This document shows, piece by piece, positions 8,018 through 17,261 of a stretch of 38,995 nt of DNA. Below the pieces are notes generated by a model. It saw only the letters and a program-made list of their open reading frames with translations, searched no databases and was not told the DNA's origin. The stretch comes from Fidelibacterota bacterium (lineage in GTDB: Bacteria; Fidelibacterota; Marinisomatia; Marinisomatales; Marinisomataceae), in assembly GCA_019650355.1 (NCBI GenBank), contig BOWX01000003.1, forward strand, positions 1 through 38,995, written 5' to 3'. The translations under genes and the position numbers were made by a program. Positions within the stretch are counted from its first letter, which is position 1. Every line of letters begins with the position of its first letter.

Positions 8018-10819
8018 TTATAAAGTCATATCTAAACGAGTATAGATGTAACGTCCGTTAAATCCGAATGGACTATATCCTGAGTGTTGGAAAATTCCAT
8101 TAAAACTATTTCTTTTAATAGTTTTATCAGGATAAACATCAAATAAGTTATTAGCACCAATTGCCATTCTTACTTGACTATTGACTTGGAATGAGTATTC
8201 CATATCAACTGTAGTTTTTGAACTTAATACCTGTTCTCTTTCAACTGTACTTGCTGGAATAGTAACTTCACCCCAACGATTTAGTTTCACCATCCATGTA
8301 GATGATGGTTTTTGTAAAGTTGCTGAGAACTGGAAGTTTTCTCTTGGAGATGAACTTTCATATCTTACTGTATTAGTACGTCCAAGCAATACACTTGAAG
8401 TATAAGCAGCTAACTCAGCAGGAGTTTCAAGCTCACCTTTATTGGTAACTTCAGTATCATTAAAGTTCATTGCTGCTTTAAGCAATAATGAACCACCTGC
8501 AACATCTTCTCTCATTGTTGCAACGATGTCTAAACCATTGGTTTCTGTATCGATACCGTTAAAGAAGTATCTACCTGCCGCAGCTGGTACACCTCTTTCA
8601 GCAAAGAAAGAAACCATATCAGAACTTGTACCTGAACCTCTAAATGTCTCACTCATACTAATACGATCTTCAACTGTGATCATGTAAGCATCTACAGATA
8701 ATGAGAATTTATCATCTTTGTAAGTCATACCTAAAGATAGATTTTCAGATGTTTCTGGTTCAAGATCTTTAGCTCCAAGAGCTCTAGCTGCTTCAGTATC
8801 AACTGGGAATGTACCTACTTCAAGAGGCACACCATCGATAAAGTTAGTAGCAATTGATGAGAAGTATGCTTCTTGAAGAGCAGGGGCTCTAAAGCCAGTG
8901 CTGAAAGAACCTCTTGCAGCAACACCTTCATCGATTTGATATCTCATTGCAACTTTACCATTGGTTGTTGAACCAAAGTCGCTATAATTTTCTGTTCTTA
9001 ATGCAACATCAAGTGATAGGTCTTCAGTAAGATTACCACCCATTTCAGCATATAAACTGAAAGCGTCTCTATCACGATCTTGTTCGTTAGCTGGAGCTAG
9101 TCCAGGTAAACATTGACAACCAACTGCTGCAGAAGCACCAGCGTTAGGACCATCTAATACATCATAGCCGTAGTCAGCATAACCTGCTTCTTCACCAGCT
9201 GTAATTTCATAGTTTTCCATACGCATTTCAGCACCCATAGCAAGGTTAACAGGACCTTCAAAACCATCCATCTCAATTTGAGTAGATAGATCAAAGTTTA
9301 CTGTTGTTTGGCTGTATCCTAATGTACCAAGATCAAATTCAGCTTGCTGGTTAGGACCAGTACCTGCGGTTGCATTATGAGAATTTTTCATTCCCCATGA
9401 AAATTCGTTACTTCCTGTAGTAACACTAAAGTCGTAAGCCATTCCATCAAAGACCATTCCGTCCATAATACCTTTCATACCTACAGCTAATGAAGTATCT
9501 GTAAGTGTTGGGCTAATTAATGGTAGGAATCCATCAGGATACCATGCACGTAGTGTACGATTATCCTGTGCTCTTCTGTAGTAACATCCACTTTCTCCGT
9601 CACGTGTATTCATTCCACCAAATGCGTAGAATGTACCACCACGTTCCATTGGGAAGCTACCATTGAACATAAGACTTACTTGTTCGAATGCTCCAGCACC
9701 AATACGGTGATTTTCTCTATCGAATGCATATTCTTTATCATCCATCCCCGCAAAGTACTGTCTTCTTGGGTCTAGTCCAGCACGGTTAGTACGACCACCG
9801 TCACGAATTTGACCACTTATATATACGCTTCCACCAAAAAGATTCAAACCGTTACCAGCATGAATAATTAGGTTTCTACCGTCTTCTTTTAGAACTGTTT
9901 CAAGACCTGGACGAGCCCAACCTCTATCAGCAGAATAAGGAAGGTAACCAGTACCTTCTACGTCTTCATCAAGATCCCAACCATAAGTTGAAGCATCTTG
10001 ACCATCAATAAGACCTTCTCCTGCAGCATAACCTCTTTCAAAGAAAGAAAGGTTTTGACCGTAAGTTGCACTTAAGTCAGCACCGCCAGATTCTTTTAAA
10101 ATAATGTTGATAACCCCTGCAACAGCATCTGAACCGTATTGAGCGGCAGCACCATCACGTAGCACTTCAATTTTTTCAATAGCGCTAGCTGGGATTGCAT
10201 TTAAGTCAACTTGAGTTGAACCTCGACCAACAGAACCATTAACGTGAACTAAAGCACCCTGATGACGTCTTTTACCATTTACAAGTACAAGAGTCTGATT
10301 AGGAGCCATACCACGTAAAGTTGCAGGTCTCATGTGATCGGAACCATCAGTAATGTATCCACGTGGAGCATTATATGATGGAACTAGAGATTGCAGCAAT
10401 TCATTGGTTTCAGTGAAACCAGCTGCACGAATTTCAAGCTCAGTAATGACTTCTACTGGAACTGCTTGTTCATCAACGTTTCTTGCAAAACGTGAACCAA
10501 GAACAGATACTGCATTACCAGCAACTGCGCTCGATGCTAATGAAAAATTAGCAGTAGCAGCACCATCTACACTTACAGAAACACTTGCAGATTCATATCC
10601 AATGTATGAAGCAGTAACAGTATAAGTACCGCTTGCAACACCGTCGACTGAATATGATCCATCAGCTCCTGTTGCAGCACCAGATGAAGTACCTTCTACA
10701 GTAACATTTGCTCCAAATAGTGCATTACCATCTGCATCAGTAACTGTACCTGAAACTGATTGAGCAAACATTAAACTAGAAAATAAAACTAGTGCTATCA
10801 TGTTATATAGCTTTCTCAT
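8018..10819 (-). CDS. TonB-dependent outer-membrane receptor with carboxypeptidase-regulatory-like N-terminal domain
   Basis: 933 residues from the ATG at 10819. This start is preferred over 10843 because it gives a clean signal peptide (MRKLYNMIALVLFSSLMFAQ) and has AAAGGAAA just upstream. Residues about 22-100 form a CarboxypepD_reg-like domain (VSGTVTDADGNALFGANVTV, then SYIGYESASVSVSV). The plug follows: ETNELLQSLVPSYNAPRGYI, LRGMAPNQTLVLVNGKRRH, VDLNAIPASAIEKIEVLRDG, AAQYGSDAVAGVINI. The rest is a beta barrel ending in TRLDMTL, with a C-terminal region LFDVYPDKTIKRNSFNGIFQ. Imports an unidentified substrate using TonB energy. Stretches of Ala/Gly and higher GC than its neighbours suggest high expression. 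The gene stands alone between a promoter and a terminator. No SusD partner is present, which argues against a polysaccharide SusC pair. Confidence 0.93.
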   Translation of the reverse strand: MRKLYNMIALVLFSSLMFAQSVSGTVTDADGNALFGANVTVEGTSSGAATGADGSYSVDGVASGTYTVTASYIGYESASVSVSVDGAATANFSLASSAVAGNAVSVLGSRFARNVDEQAVPVEVITELEIRAAGFTETNELLQSLVPSYNAPRGYITDGSDHMRPATLRGMAPNQTLVLVNGKRRHQGALVHVNGSVGRGSTQVDLNAIPASAIEKIEVLRDGAAAQYGSDAVAGVINIILKESGGADLSATYGQNLSFFERGYAAGEGLIDGQDASTYGWDLDEDVEGTGYLPYSADRGWARPGLETVLKEDGRNLIIHAGNGLNLFGGSVYISGQIRDGGRTNRAGLDPRRQYFAGMDDKEYAFDRENHRIGAGAFEQVSLMFNGSFPMERGGTFYAFGGMNTRDGESGCYYRRAQDNRTLRAWYPDGFLPLISPTLTDTSLAVGMKGIMDGMVFDGMAYDFSVTTGSNEFSWGMKNSHNATAGTGPNQQAEFDLGTLGYSQTTVNFDLSTQIEMDGFEGPVNLAMGAEMRMENYEITAGEEAGYADYGYDVLDGPNAGASAAVGCQCLPGLAPANEQDRDRDAFSLYAEMGGNLTEDLSLDVALRTENYSDFGSTTNGKVAMRYQIDEGVAARGSFSTGFRAPALQEAYFSSIATNFIDGVPLEVGTFPVDTEAARALGAKDLEPETSENLSLGMTYKDDKFSLSVDAYMITVEDRISMSETFRGSGTSSDMVSFFAERGVPAAAGRYFFNGIDTETNGLDIVATMREDVAGGSLLLKAAMNFNDTEVTNKGELETPAELAAYTSSVLLGRTNTVRYESSSPRENFQFSATLQKPSSTWMVKLNRWGEVTIPASTVEREQVLSSKTTVDMEYSFQVNSQVRMAIGANNLFDVYPDKTIKRNSFNGIFQHSGYSPFGFNGRYIYTRLDMTL

Positions 10820-10863
10820 TGTTTTTCCTTTGTTTATGTACATATTAATAAATCCTTGGTATG

Positions 10864-10880
10864 TACCTCTTTTAGAGGTA
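10864..10880 (-). promoter_or_regulatory. Inverted repeat in the TonB receptor leader
   Basis: TACCTCT-TTT-AGAGGTA (plus strand) is a perfect seven-base inverted repeat, 44 bases before the receptor ATG and about 16 bases after the predicted transcription start. No T run follows it on the minus strand, so it is unlikely to be the terminator of the upstream Bax1-I gene. It could be an operator or an RNA hairpin affecting leader stability. Confidence 0.5.
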
Positions 10881-10902
10881 TAAATATACCCTTAGTTGGC
10901 AT

Positions 10903-10931
10903 AATCTAGGAGAAAGTGTACTTTATGTCAA
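10903..10931 (-). promoter_or_regulatory. Sigma-70-like promoter of the TonB receptor gene
   Basis: On the minus strand, TTGACA (10931-10926) and TAGATT (10908-10903) are separated by exactly 17 bases. The start of transcription would be near 10896, leaving a leader of about 77 bases that contains the inverted repeat at 10864-10880 and the ribosome binding site AAAGGAAA. The -35 box is perfect and the -10 matches four of six positions. Confidence 0.6.
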
Positions 10932-10953
10932 TAATTTAAAGAGGAGGGATATA

Positions 10954-11682
10954 TTACCTTCTACTTCTAAGTTTCATTAGAAGATTAAGTATTTCAATAT
11001 AAAGCCAGATAAGAGTAATCATCAATCCGAATGCAGCATACCATTCCATATATTTAGGAGCACCTTGTTCCGCTCCATTCTCAATAAAATCAAAATCTAG
11101 TACAAGATTTAAAGATGCTATTCCTATGACGAAGAGCGAAAATAAAATACCTGTTAATCCATTACCAAATAAAGGCCCCATGAAGGAGACACCAAATAAA
11201 GACAGGATTAGATTCAATACATATATAATTAGAATGCCAAAAGTAGCAGAAAACACTCCTAATTTAAAATTCTCTGTAGCAGCAATTAACCTACTTTTAT
11301 ATAAAAATAATAGAGCTGCCAAAATTCCAAATGTTAACGCTATCGCTTGATTAGCAATCCCAGGATACAATGCATTGGCATAGGCTGAGATTCCACCTAG
11401 AACCAATCCTTCAGCTAAACAATATAATGGGACTGTAATTGGGGCAGATTTCTTATTAAAAATTGTAATCATTAATAAAACAAAAGTAAATATTGTAACA
11501 GGCCAAAATAAAGCTAATCCAACTTCAGGATTATTCCATGTGTAGATCGCAGATGTCATGACCAAAAGAAGACTTAATGCAGTTTTATTTACTGTGCCAT
11601 CTATTGACATAGCTTGCTCGCCGCTAACTCGTCTTGTGTTTCTAAAAGTGTTATTATTTAATGCTGGATTAGCAGAGCGCAT
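10954..11682 (-). CDS. Bax inhibitor-1 / YccA-family membrane protein
   Basis: 242 residues with about seven hydrophobic segments from residue 32 onward (e.g. ALSLLLVMTSAIYTW, TIFTFVLLMITIF, GILAALLFLYKSRLI, FGILIIYVLNLILSLFGVSF, LMITLIWLYIEILNLLMKL). The N-terminal tail MRSANPALNNNTF and the C-terminal half with LNLVLDFDFIENGAEQGAPK fit the bacterial Bax1-I/YccA branch, where the acidic pair in the late helices is thought to sense pH or Ca2+. Role in the cell unknown. It follows glyS by 14 bases with AGGAG upstream of the ATG and is the last gene of the lptD-to-glyS run. Confidence 0.88.
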   Translation of the reverse strand: MRSANPALNNNTFRNTRRVSGEQAMSIDGTVNKTALSLLLVMTSAIYTWNNPEVGLALFWPVTIFTFVLLMITIFNKKSAPITVPLYCLAEGLVLGGISAYANALYPGIANQAIALTFGILAALLFLYKSRLIAATENFKLGVFSATFGILIIYVLNLILSLFGVSFMGPLFGNGLTGILFSLFVIGIASLNLVLDFDFIENGAEQGAPKYMEWYAAFGLMITLIWLYIEILNLLMKLRSRR

Positions 11683-11696
11683 ACTTTTCTCCTGTG

Positions 11697-13132
11697 CTAT
11701 TTATTTTCTAAAATGAATTTTAAAATGTTATCAACTGGTATTCTATGTTGTTCCATAGAATCCCTTTCTCTAATTGTAATAGAATTATCTTCTAAGGTTT
11801 CGTGATCAATGGTAATACCAAAAGGTGTTCCTGCTTCATCTTGTCTATAGTATCTTTTCCCAATAGAACCTTGTTGATCGTACACACATTTATATGTTGA
11901 GTTTATTGAATCAAATATTTCTTTAGCTTTTTCAGGAAGACCGTCTTTTTTTAGCAGAGGACAGATTACAATTTTATTTGGAGCCAAATCAAAAGGCAGT
12001 TTTAATACAGTTCTATTATTTTCATTATCTTCATAATAAGATTCACAAAGAACCATTAAAAATAGTCGATTTAAGCCAGTAGATGTTTCAATGATAAAAG
12101 GATGATATTTTCATTTTTAAGTGCATCAAAATACATCATATTTTTCCCAGATAATTTTTCATGCTCTTTTAAATCAAAATCTGTTCTATTATGAATACCT
12201 TCAACTTCACCCCAACCAAATGGGAAATTATATTCAATATCAAAAGCATCTTTTGCATAATGAGCAAGGGCATCTTCCGAATGTTGATGAAATTTTAAAT
12301 TATCTTTGCTGACTCCTAGTTCTTCAGAATAAAAGCTAATTCTTTTATCTTTCCAATACTCCATTGATGATTCATCTTCAGATGGATGAACAAAATATTG
12401 CATTTCCATTTGTTCAAATTCTCTTGTTCTAAAAATAAAATTTCTTGCAATAATTTCATTTCTAAAGGCTTTTCCAATTTGAGCGATACCAAATGGAACT
12501 TTTAATCTCATAGAATTTTGAACTAATAAATAATTAATATAAATCCCTTGAGCTGTTTCAGGACGTAAATAAATACTTTTACCAGATTTTTCTGATGGAC
12601 CTGAATTTGTCTGAAACATTAGGTTAAACTGAGTAGCTTGGGTCCATTTTCCAATATTTCCTGAAAATGGATCAATAACTTCTGCTGATTCTAAAGCATT
12701 ACTATATTTATCTGATTCTTGAAGTAAAGTATGACTGATTTTATCAAGAGTGTTATTATCATTTTTATTTTCAATAGACAATATTTCACATAGGGCATCA
12801 ATAACTTTACTTTTTTGCTGGGATAACAAATCATCAATTCTATAACGTTTTTTGGAGTCCTTATTATCCGTCATAGGATCATTAAAGTTGGCAATATGTC
12901 CACTTGCTTCCCATACATCTGGGTGAACCATGATAGAACTATCAAGCCCAACAATGTTTGAATTGTTCGTCATAGCTTTCCACCATTTTTCAGAAATAGC
13001 TTTTTTTAATTCTACACCAAGTGGCCCATAGTCGTAAGACGCTTTTAATCCTCCATAAATCTCAGAGTTTGGAAATACAAAGCCTTTACGTTTACAAAGA
13101 GAAACAATTTTATCTAAATGTTTTATACTCAT
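11697..13132 (-). CDS. glyS: Glycyl-tRNA synthetase (single-chain, class II), one frameshift
   Basis: Dimeric alpha2-type glycyl-tRNA synthetase. The first frame holds the catalytic domain: IYGGLKASYDYGPLGVELKK (motif 1 region), IAQIGKAFRNEIIARNFIFR with TREFEQMEMQYFV (motif 2), EGIHNRTDFDLKEH. It stops at 12071. In the other frame the sequence continues as PFIIETSTGLNRLFLMVLCE, with the motif 3 arginine, then the anticodon-binding domain (LAPNKIVICPLLKKDGLPEK, GSIGKRYYRQDEAGTPFGIT). One base is missing near 12098-12104. The total is about 478 residues, normal for this type. The ATG at 13132 lies 12 bases after ccmH. Confidence 0.95.
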
Positions 13133-13144
13133 TTTGTATAGAGT

Positions 13145-13498
13145 TTAAGAAAAAATATATCTGTACAGAAAAACTATTCCAAAAAAACCAAAAAATAGAG
13201 GTGCGAGCCAAACTAGAGTATCAAAGCCTTTTTTTGGAGGATTAGCAAGAATTTCAATACCATATTTTTGAACAAAATGTTCTTTGATTTCTTCATCAGA
13301 CATTCCTTGAATCACCATTTTTTTAATTTCGTCTTTCATTTCGAGCGCGGGTGCAGCTTGAGATTGCTCTAAGGTTAGCCCATCACAGACTGGACACATA
13401 AGATCTCTATTAAGTGTATATAAGCGTTCTTCAATAGAAGATTGAAATCCAAGCAATAAAACTGTACTTAAAAACAATAAATATAAATTTTTTGTCAT
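13145..13498 (-). CDS. ccmH: Cytochrome c maturation protein CcmH/NrfF family
   Basis: 117 residues: N-terminal signal or anchor helix (LYLLFLSTVLLLGFQ), the redox motif LMCPVCDGLTLEQSQA with Cys35 and Cys38, the three-helix domain (DEIKKMVIQGMSDEEIKEHF, YGIEILANPPKKGF) and a C-terminal membrane helix (LVWLAPLFFGFFGIVFLYRY). CcmH keeps apocytochrome c cysteines reduced for heme attachment in the periplasm (system I). The usual neighbours ccmA-G are not in the window. Its ATG overlaps the topA stop (ATGA), so it is translated together with topA. Confidence 0.92.
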   Translation of the reverse strand: MTKNLYLLFLSTVLLLGFQSSIEERLYTLNRDLMCPVCDGLTLEQSQAAPALEMKDEIKKMVIQGMSDEEIKEHFVQKYGIEILANPPKKGFDTLVWLAPLFFGFFGIVFLYRYIFS

Positions 13499-15927
13499 GA
13501 TTTTTCGTCAATTAATTGTACTGCTTGATCCAAAGTGACTTCATCAACTACATATCCTTTTAAAGACGCATTTTTCTTTCCATCGGTAACGTATGGTCCA
13601 AATCGACCCCTTTTAATTGATATCTCATTTTTAGTTTTGGGATGTTCACCAAGTACTTTTGGCTCAAATTTTAGCTTTCTATCTTTAATTAACTTTACAG
13701 CATTTTCTAATGTTATTGTTAATGGGCTCTCATCTGATTTCATTGATGCATTTATTTTACCACACTTAACGTACGGACCATATGGTCCAAAATCAGCTAA
13801 AACATCTTCATTTGTCTCTGGATGAGTACCTAATTTTTTTGGAAGACTTAATAATTCGATAGCTATGTCTTGTGTGACATTTTCTACACCAATACTTTTT
13901 AAAACAGACTTTCTTTTTTTACTTTCTTCAAGCTCGACATATGGTCCGTATCTACCAATTTTTAATAAAATATTTTCTCCATTAGTATGAACCCCAATAA
14001 CATTGTCCTCTTTCTGCATACTATCAAGATCGTCTAATTTTTTCTTGTTTAGCTCTCCAAAAAATAAATCTTCAGGAATAGTTGTATTATTACCATCTTT
14101 TTGAACATATGGACCAAACTTGCCGATTCTAATATCTAAATCTTTTTCTACATTTACTGTACATGCCTTTGCAATATCAACTTCTTCATCTAATAATTTT
14201 GCTACTCCTTTGTAGTCATTATTACCATAATAAAATTCTTTTAATACTTCTAAGTATGAATTTTCAGATCTGGATATAGCATCCAAACGATTTTCCATAT
14301 CAGCTGTAAATCTTTCATTGAATAATGCATTATAATGGTTTTCTAATAGTTGTGATACAGCTATTCCAACAAAAGTTGGTATTAGAGTTTTATTTTTTTT
14401 CACAACATATTCTTTTTGTGACAATTTTTCTATAATTGCAGAGTAAGTAGAAGGTCTTCCAATTCCTCTTGTTTCCATTTCTTTAACTAACATAGCCTCT
14501 GAAAATCTTCTAGGAGGAGATGTGGTTTTTTCTTCAAGCAATACTTCCTTGCTTTGAATTTTGGATTGTTTATCTAAAGCTGGTAGGCTATCAGGTCTGC
14601 CTTTATCTTTTCTTGTCAAAGCTTGTTCATAAGCTAAAGTATAACCTTTAAATACTGTAACATTTCCACTTGCTTTAAAGATAGATGTTCCATTATGAAT
14701 TTCAACGTTTGTTCGAATATATTGTGCAGGTTTCATTTGAGAGGCAACTGTTCTATTTAAAATTAATTCATATAGCTTTGCTTCATCAGCACCAATTTTT
14801 TGAACATCTTCAACTTTCCTAAATGCTGTACCTGCTGGACGAATAGCTTCATGAGCTTCTTGAGCATTGGCAACTTTATTTTTATAGATATTCGTTTTTT
14901 CAGATAAAAAATCATTCCCAAAACTGCTTTCTATAAATTTCTTGGAAGCATTTAATGCTTCAGATGAAAGATGGGTAGAATCAGTCCTCATGTATGTAAT
15001 AAACCCTTGTTCATAAAGTTTTTGTGCAACTACCATTGTTCTTTTTGGAGAAAATCCAAATCTTCTTGAAGCATCTTGTTGTAGCGTGCTTGTGGTGAAC
15101 GGCGGCGCTGGAGAGCTGGAAGTTGGTTTACTTTCAATACTATTAACTAACCAATCATTAGCATTGCATTCTTCTTTTATTTGTTCTGCTAATTTTTGAT
15201 CTACTTGAATAATATTATCATCTTTTAAACCAACATCAAATTTTCCAAAGTCATCGCTTTTAGCAACAGGTTTTCCGTTATATGAGACTAATGATGCCTT
15301 GAAAATTTCACCGCTTTTCTCTTCCGAAATATTTGCATCAATAGCATAAAATTTATTTTCAATAAACTTATTTCTAAGCTTTTCACGATCAACCAATAGT
15401 TTTAGAGCAACTGACTGTACGCGACCAGCTGATAATCCTTTATTTTTTAAAGATCTTAATGTTTTCCAAAGTACTGGAGAAAATGAAAAACCAACAATAC
15501 GGTCAATAGCTCTTCTGGCACGTTGAGCATCTACCAAATCATAATTTATTTTTCGAGAATTATTAACTGCTTCTAAAACAGCTTGTTTTGTTATTTCAGT
15601 GAATTCAACTCTTTCAATATCTCCTTTGATTTCAGATGCAATATCTGCTGCAATTGCTTCACCTTCACGGTCTGGGTCAGTGGCAATTAAAATGCGATCA
15701 GCAATTTTCACCTCTTTTTTTAATTGAGATAGAAACTTTTTCTTATCAGGCATACTTTCTATTTGCATAGCAAAATCATTATCAATATCTATTCCCATAT
15801 CTTTTTTTGGAAGATCTTTGAAATGACCTACGCTAGCAATAACTGATGCATTATCTACATATTTTGATATTGTTTTGGTCTTTGATGGAGACTCTACAAT
15901 AATTAATAGTTTTTCATTTTTTGACAT
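13495..15927 (-). CDS. topA: DNA topoisomerase I
   Basis: 810 residues from the ATG at 15927 (MSKNEKLLIIVESPSKTKTI). Type IA topoisomerase that relaxes negative supercoils. The TOPRIM domain shows IVESPSK at the start and ATDPDREGEAIA at about residues 82-93. GLSAGRVQSVALKLL and GFITYMRTDSTHLS follow, the latter with the catalytic Tyr312. The C-terminus has four short repeats ending in GPYV (RIGKFGPYVQ, KIGRYGPYVE, DFGPYGPYVK, KRGRFGPYVT) in place of cysteine-containing zinc ribbons. An upstream TTG at 15948 would add seven residues but would lie before the predicted transcription start. Complete and unbroken. Confidence 0.96.
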   Translation of the reverse strand: MSKNEKLLIIVESPSKTKTISKYVDNASVIASVGHFKDLPKKDMGIDIDNDFAMQIESMPDKKKFLSQLKKEVKIADRILIATDPDREGEAIAADIASEIKGDIERVEFTEITKQAVLEAVNNSRKINYDLVDAQRARRAIDRIVGFSFSPVLWKTLRSLKNKGLSAGRVQSVALKLLVDREKLRNKFIENKFYAIDANISEEKSGEIFKASLVSYNGKPVAKSDDFGKFDVGLKDDNIIQVDQKLAEQIKEECNANDWLVNSIESKPTSSSPAPPFTTSTLQQDASRRFGFSPKRTMVVAQKLYEQGFITYMRTDSTHLSSEALNASKKFIESSFGNDFLSEKTNIYKNKVANAQEAHEAIRPAGTAFRKVEDVQKIGADEAKLYELILNRTVASQMKPAQYIRTNVEIHNGTSIFKASGNVTVFKGYTLAYEQALTRKDKGRPDSLPALDKQSKIQSKEVLLEEKTTSPPRRFSEAMLVKEMETRGIGRPSTYSAIIEKLSQKEYVVKKNKTLIPTFVGIAVSQLLENHYNALFNERFTADMENRLDAISRSENSYLEVLKEFYYGNNDYKGVAKLLDEEVDIAKACTVNVEKDLDIRIGKFGPYVQKDGNNTTIPEDLFFGELNKKKLDDLDSMQKEDNVIGVHTNGENILLKIGRYGPYVELEESKKRKSVLKSIGVENVTQDIAIELLSLPKKLGTHPETNEDVLADFGPYGPYVKCGKINASMKSDESPLTITLENAVKLIKDRKLKFEPKVLGEHPKTKNEISIKRGRFGPYVTDGKKNASLKGYVVDEVTLDQAVQLIDEKS

Positions 15928-15939
15928 ATTGGTTGGCAA

Positions 15940-15967
15940 CTTACACAAATCGAAGAGTATTTGTCAA
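15940..15967 (-). promoter_or_regulatory. Possible internal promoter of topA
   Basis: TTGACA (15967-15962) and TGTAAG (15945-15940) on the minus strand are 16 bases apart. Transcription would begin near 15933, only a few bases before the ATG at 15927, giving an almost leaderless message. No Shine-Dalgarno sequence is seen there, which fits. The -10 box is weak. Confidence 0.3.
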
Positions 15968-15968
15968 A

Positions 15969-15996
15969 AATTTATATTTATATATAAATATAAATT
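15969..15996. repeat. 28-base perfect A/T palindrome between hisS and topA
   Basis: AATTTATATTTATA followed directly by its exact reverse complement TATAAATATAAATT. It begins 7 bases after the hisS stop. On the minus strand the second arm runs into TTTTT, so it could act as a weak terminator for hisS. It could equally be an operator or cruciform-forming site in front of topA. Confidence 0.7.
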
Positions 15997-16002
15997 ATTG
16001 GG

Positions 16003-17226
16003 TTACAATTTTATAAATTTTTTGAGTTCTGAAATATTATTTACAACTAATTCTTCTTTTGAAGTCAAGTTTTTTAGCTTAATTGATTCATCACATCTTA
16101 AGTAAAAACTTGCATTCATTTTAATTGCATTTTTTAACTGATTCTTTTCAGATCTTTTTAAAGTATCAATATAAAGGGAATAACCTTCATCAATTAATTG
16201 ATTTGCTATCTTAATAGCGCTTTCAGCATGAGATTCAAAACCAATGAAAAAATCTATTGTTTCATTTTTATCTTCCGTTGATGATTCAATTAAAAGTCTT
16301 TCAATACCTGCAGCAAACCCAACAGCAGGTGTAGATGGACCACCCATGCTTTCAACCAAATTGTCATATCTTCCACCACCAAGTAGTGCATTTTGTGATT
16401 TTGATGACATATTTGAAATTTCGAACGTAGTTCCATTGTAGTAGTCAAGCCCTCTCACTAAATGACCATTTTCTTTGTAAGGTATTCCTAATGCATCTAA
16501 GTGAGTTAAAAGTGATGAATAGTTATTTAATTCATCCTTTGTTAAAAATTCTTTAATCAATGGAGCATTTTTAATGATTTCGATGTCTTCCTCTTCTTTA
16601 CTGTCAAGAATGCGCAAAGAGTTATTTCCTAACCTATTTTGAGATAATTTTGATAAACTAGATTTATAATCTGAAAAGTATTCATTCAATTTTTCCTGAT
16701 ATTTTTTTCTAGTTTCATAATTACCAATATCATTTATTTGAAGAGTGGTATTTGAAATGCCTAAATGACATAATATCTTTGTTGCCAAAAGAATAACCTC
16801 TACATCTTGTTCGACCTCAGAAGATCCAAGTGCTTCTATCCCGAATTGATGAAATTGTCTTTGTCTTCCTTTTTGCGGTTTTTCTCTACGAAATAAAGCA
16901 TCAATATAAAATAGTTTGCACAAAGGTTTACTTCTAAAAAATCCTGATTCGATGTACGCTCTAACAACAGGAGCAGTCATTTCAGGCTTTAAAACTAATT
17001 GATTGCCAGAAAAATCTTCCCAAGAAAACATTTCCTTTGAAACATCAGTTTCATATCCAATATTTTGTTTAAATAAATCAATATTTTCAATTATTGGAGT
17101 TTTGATTTCTTCATATCCAAATTGTTCGCTTAATGATTGAAGAATTGAAATAGCTGTATTCCATTTTTTACTTTCCGGCGGAAGTATATCATAAGTTCCT
17201 TTAATTTTCTGGAATTTTGATTTCAC
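16003..17226 (-). CDS. hisS: Histidyl-tRNA synthetase
   Basis: 407 residues, class II synthetase. KGTYDILPPES begins the catalytic core. ALFRREKPQKGRQRQFHQFG is motif 2, LVRGLDYYNGTTFEIS and LLGGGRYDNLVESMGG are the histidine-binding motifs, and VGFAAGIERLLIE is motif 3. The C-terminal anticodon domain runs from about residue 320 to FIKL. The start codon is GTG (17226-17224), giving MKSKFQKIKGTYD. It lies 35 bases after the lptD stop and is followed, past the palindrome, by topA. Complete and unbroken. Confidence 0.96.
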   Translation of the reverse strand: MKSKFQKIKGTYDILPPESKKWNTAISILQSLSEQFGYEEIKTPIIENIDLFKQNIGYETDVSKEMFSWEDFSGNQLVLKPEMTAPVVRAYIESGFFRSKPLCKLFYIDALFRREKPQKGRQRQFHQFGIEALGSSEVEQDVEVILLATKILCHLGISNTTLQINDIGNYETRKKYQEKLNEYFSDYKSSLSKLSQNRLGNNSLRILDSKEEEDIEIIKNAPLIKEFLTKDELNNYSSLLTHLDALGIPYKENGHLVRGLDYYNGTTFEISNMSSKSQNALLGGGRYDNLVESMGGPSTPAVGFAAGIERLLIESSTEDKNETIDFFIGFESHAESAIKIANQLIDEGYSLYIDTLKRSEKNQLKNAIKMNASFYLRCDESIKLKNLTSKEELVVNNISELKKFIKL

Positions 17227-17261
17227 AAAACAACTTTAATAATTTTTTTAAGTAATAACAC

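Noticed and set aside
10353-10625. Plus-strand open frames inside the TonB receptor, topA and the RND permease
   Set aside because: They are complements of well-supported genes with no family likeness or ribosome binding site.
10864-10880. Hairpin as terminator of the Bax1-I gene
   Set aside because: No T run follows on the minus strand, and it lies downstream of the promoter of the TonB receptor.
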